Shown piece by piece: positions 63,946-64,000 of a stretch of 64,000 nucleotides of DNA. The stretch lies in assembly GCF_001579845.1 (NCBI RefSeq), contig NZ_CP007440.1:2546001-2610000 (forward strand), read 5' to 3'. Made by a program: the position numbers and the translations under genes. Position 1 is the stretch's first letter; each line of letters opens with the position of its first letter. The notes under the pieces are model-generated. The model was not told the origin of the DNA and made no database searches. It saw only the letters and a program-made list of their open reading frames with translations. The stretch is from Rhodoplanes sp. Z2-YC6860 (GTDB lineage: Bacteria > Pseudomonadota > Alphaproteobacteria > Rhizobiales > Xanthobacteraceae).

Positions 63946-64000
63946 TCTACGACGTCCGGCAGTCGACGACCTACCACTATGCGTCGCCGGTTACGGTCGC
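63942..64000 (+). CDS. Transglutaminase-family protein, N-terminus only (partial)
   Basis: The frame starts at the ATG at 63942, overlapping the previous stop by four bases, and reads MIYDVRQSTTYHYASPVTV to the right edge. That matches the start of the bacterial transglutaminase N-terminal beta domain (compare TRYRYDRPV in the gene at 58087). Position after an ATP-grasp/alpha-E gene is the usual place for such a protein. The rest lies outside the window. Confidence 0.8.
   Translation, partial: MIYDVRQSTTYHYASPVTV

Noticed and set aside
1-64000. tRNA, rRNA or CRISPR features
   Set aside because: No cloverleaf, rRNA-like stretch or regularly spaced direct-repeat array was seen when the gaps between genes were read. 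A covariance-model scan (tRNAscan, Infernal) would be the decisive check.

Overview
The window is GC-rich, densely coded chromosomal DNA. It most resembles the Hyphomicrobiales of the Alphaproteobacteria, in the Bradyrhizobium/Rhodopseudomonas/Xanthobacteraceae range. The reasons are protein styles, ATGA-coupled operons, NMT1-type and LysR genes beside catabolic clusters, and dispersed palindromic intergenic repeats of a kind common in that group. This placement is inference from composition and gene content. No rRNA, tRNA or CRISPR array was seen.

Region 1 (1-17.2 kb) is a catabolic region that looks directed at nitrogenous or aromatic ring compounds. It opens with a molybdenum hydroxylase (end of a FAD subunit, 2Fe-2S subunit, large subunit) and a creatininase-family amidohydrolase. 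A leftward operon follows: NMT1-type binding protein, permease, Rieske oxygenase, FAD-linked oxidase and ABC ATPase. A divergent LysR regulator has a perfect T-N11-A palindrome in the shared upstream region. Next come a cytosine-deaminase-like amidohydrolase, an AMP-forming acyl-CoA ligase and allophanate hydrolase (AtzF), facing an AtzE-like amidase and its small AtzG-like partner. Together these could oxidise, open and deaminate a ring compound down to ammonia and CO2. The substrate cannot be read from the sequence.

Region 2 (17.2-29.6 kb) is mixed accessory content: a PfkB kinase, a DUF1993 protein, a Tat-exported amidohydrolase, a flavin monooxygenase divergent from a binding protein and SDR pair, and a complete IS630-family element. 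A 0.9 kb gene-free stretch follows, then a second complete molybdenum hydroxylase of the PaoABC type.

Region 3 (29.6-43.2 kb) is a type II secretion locus. gspE-F-G-H-I-J-K-L-M and a minimal gspC-like gene run left. A secreted phosphatase-superfamily protein, a lipoprotein-type secretin gspD and a short prepilin peptidase run right. The layout resembles the Hxc-type arrangement, in which a self-piloting lipoprotein secretin serves a phosphatase.

Region 4 (43.2-50.1 kb) holds two small secreted proteins and an enamidase-like amidohydrolase bracketed by two inverted MITE-like repeats. It also holds an HpaB-family monooxygenase, an AA_synth-family protein, a MarR regulator, and an HpaB-fold protein that carries the cluster-ligand pattern of 4-hydroxybutyryl-CoA dehydratase.

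Region 5 (50.1-57.9 kb) is a signalling cassette: a receiver-adenylate cyclase, a single-domain receiver and two large paralogous multi-GAF histidine kinases. Region 6 (58.1-64.0 kb) is a transglutaminase/DUF2126 protein, a circularly permuted ATP-grasp/alpha-E fusion, and the start of a second transglutaminase-type gene. This is a widespread but biochemically poorly understood peptide-modification gene set.
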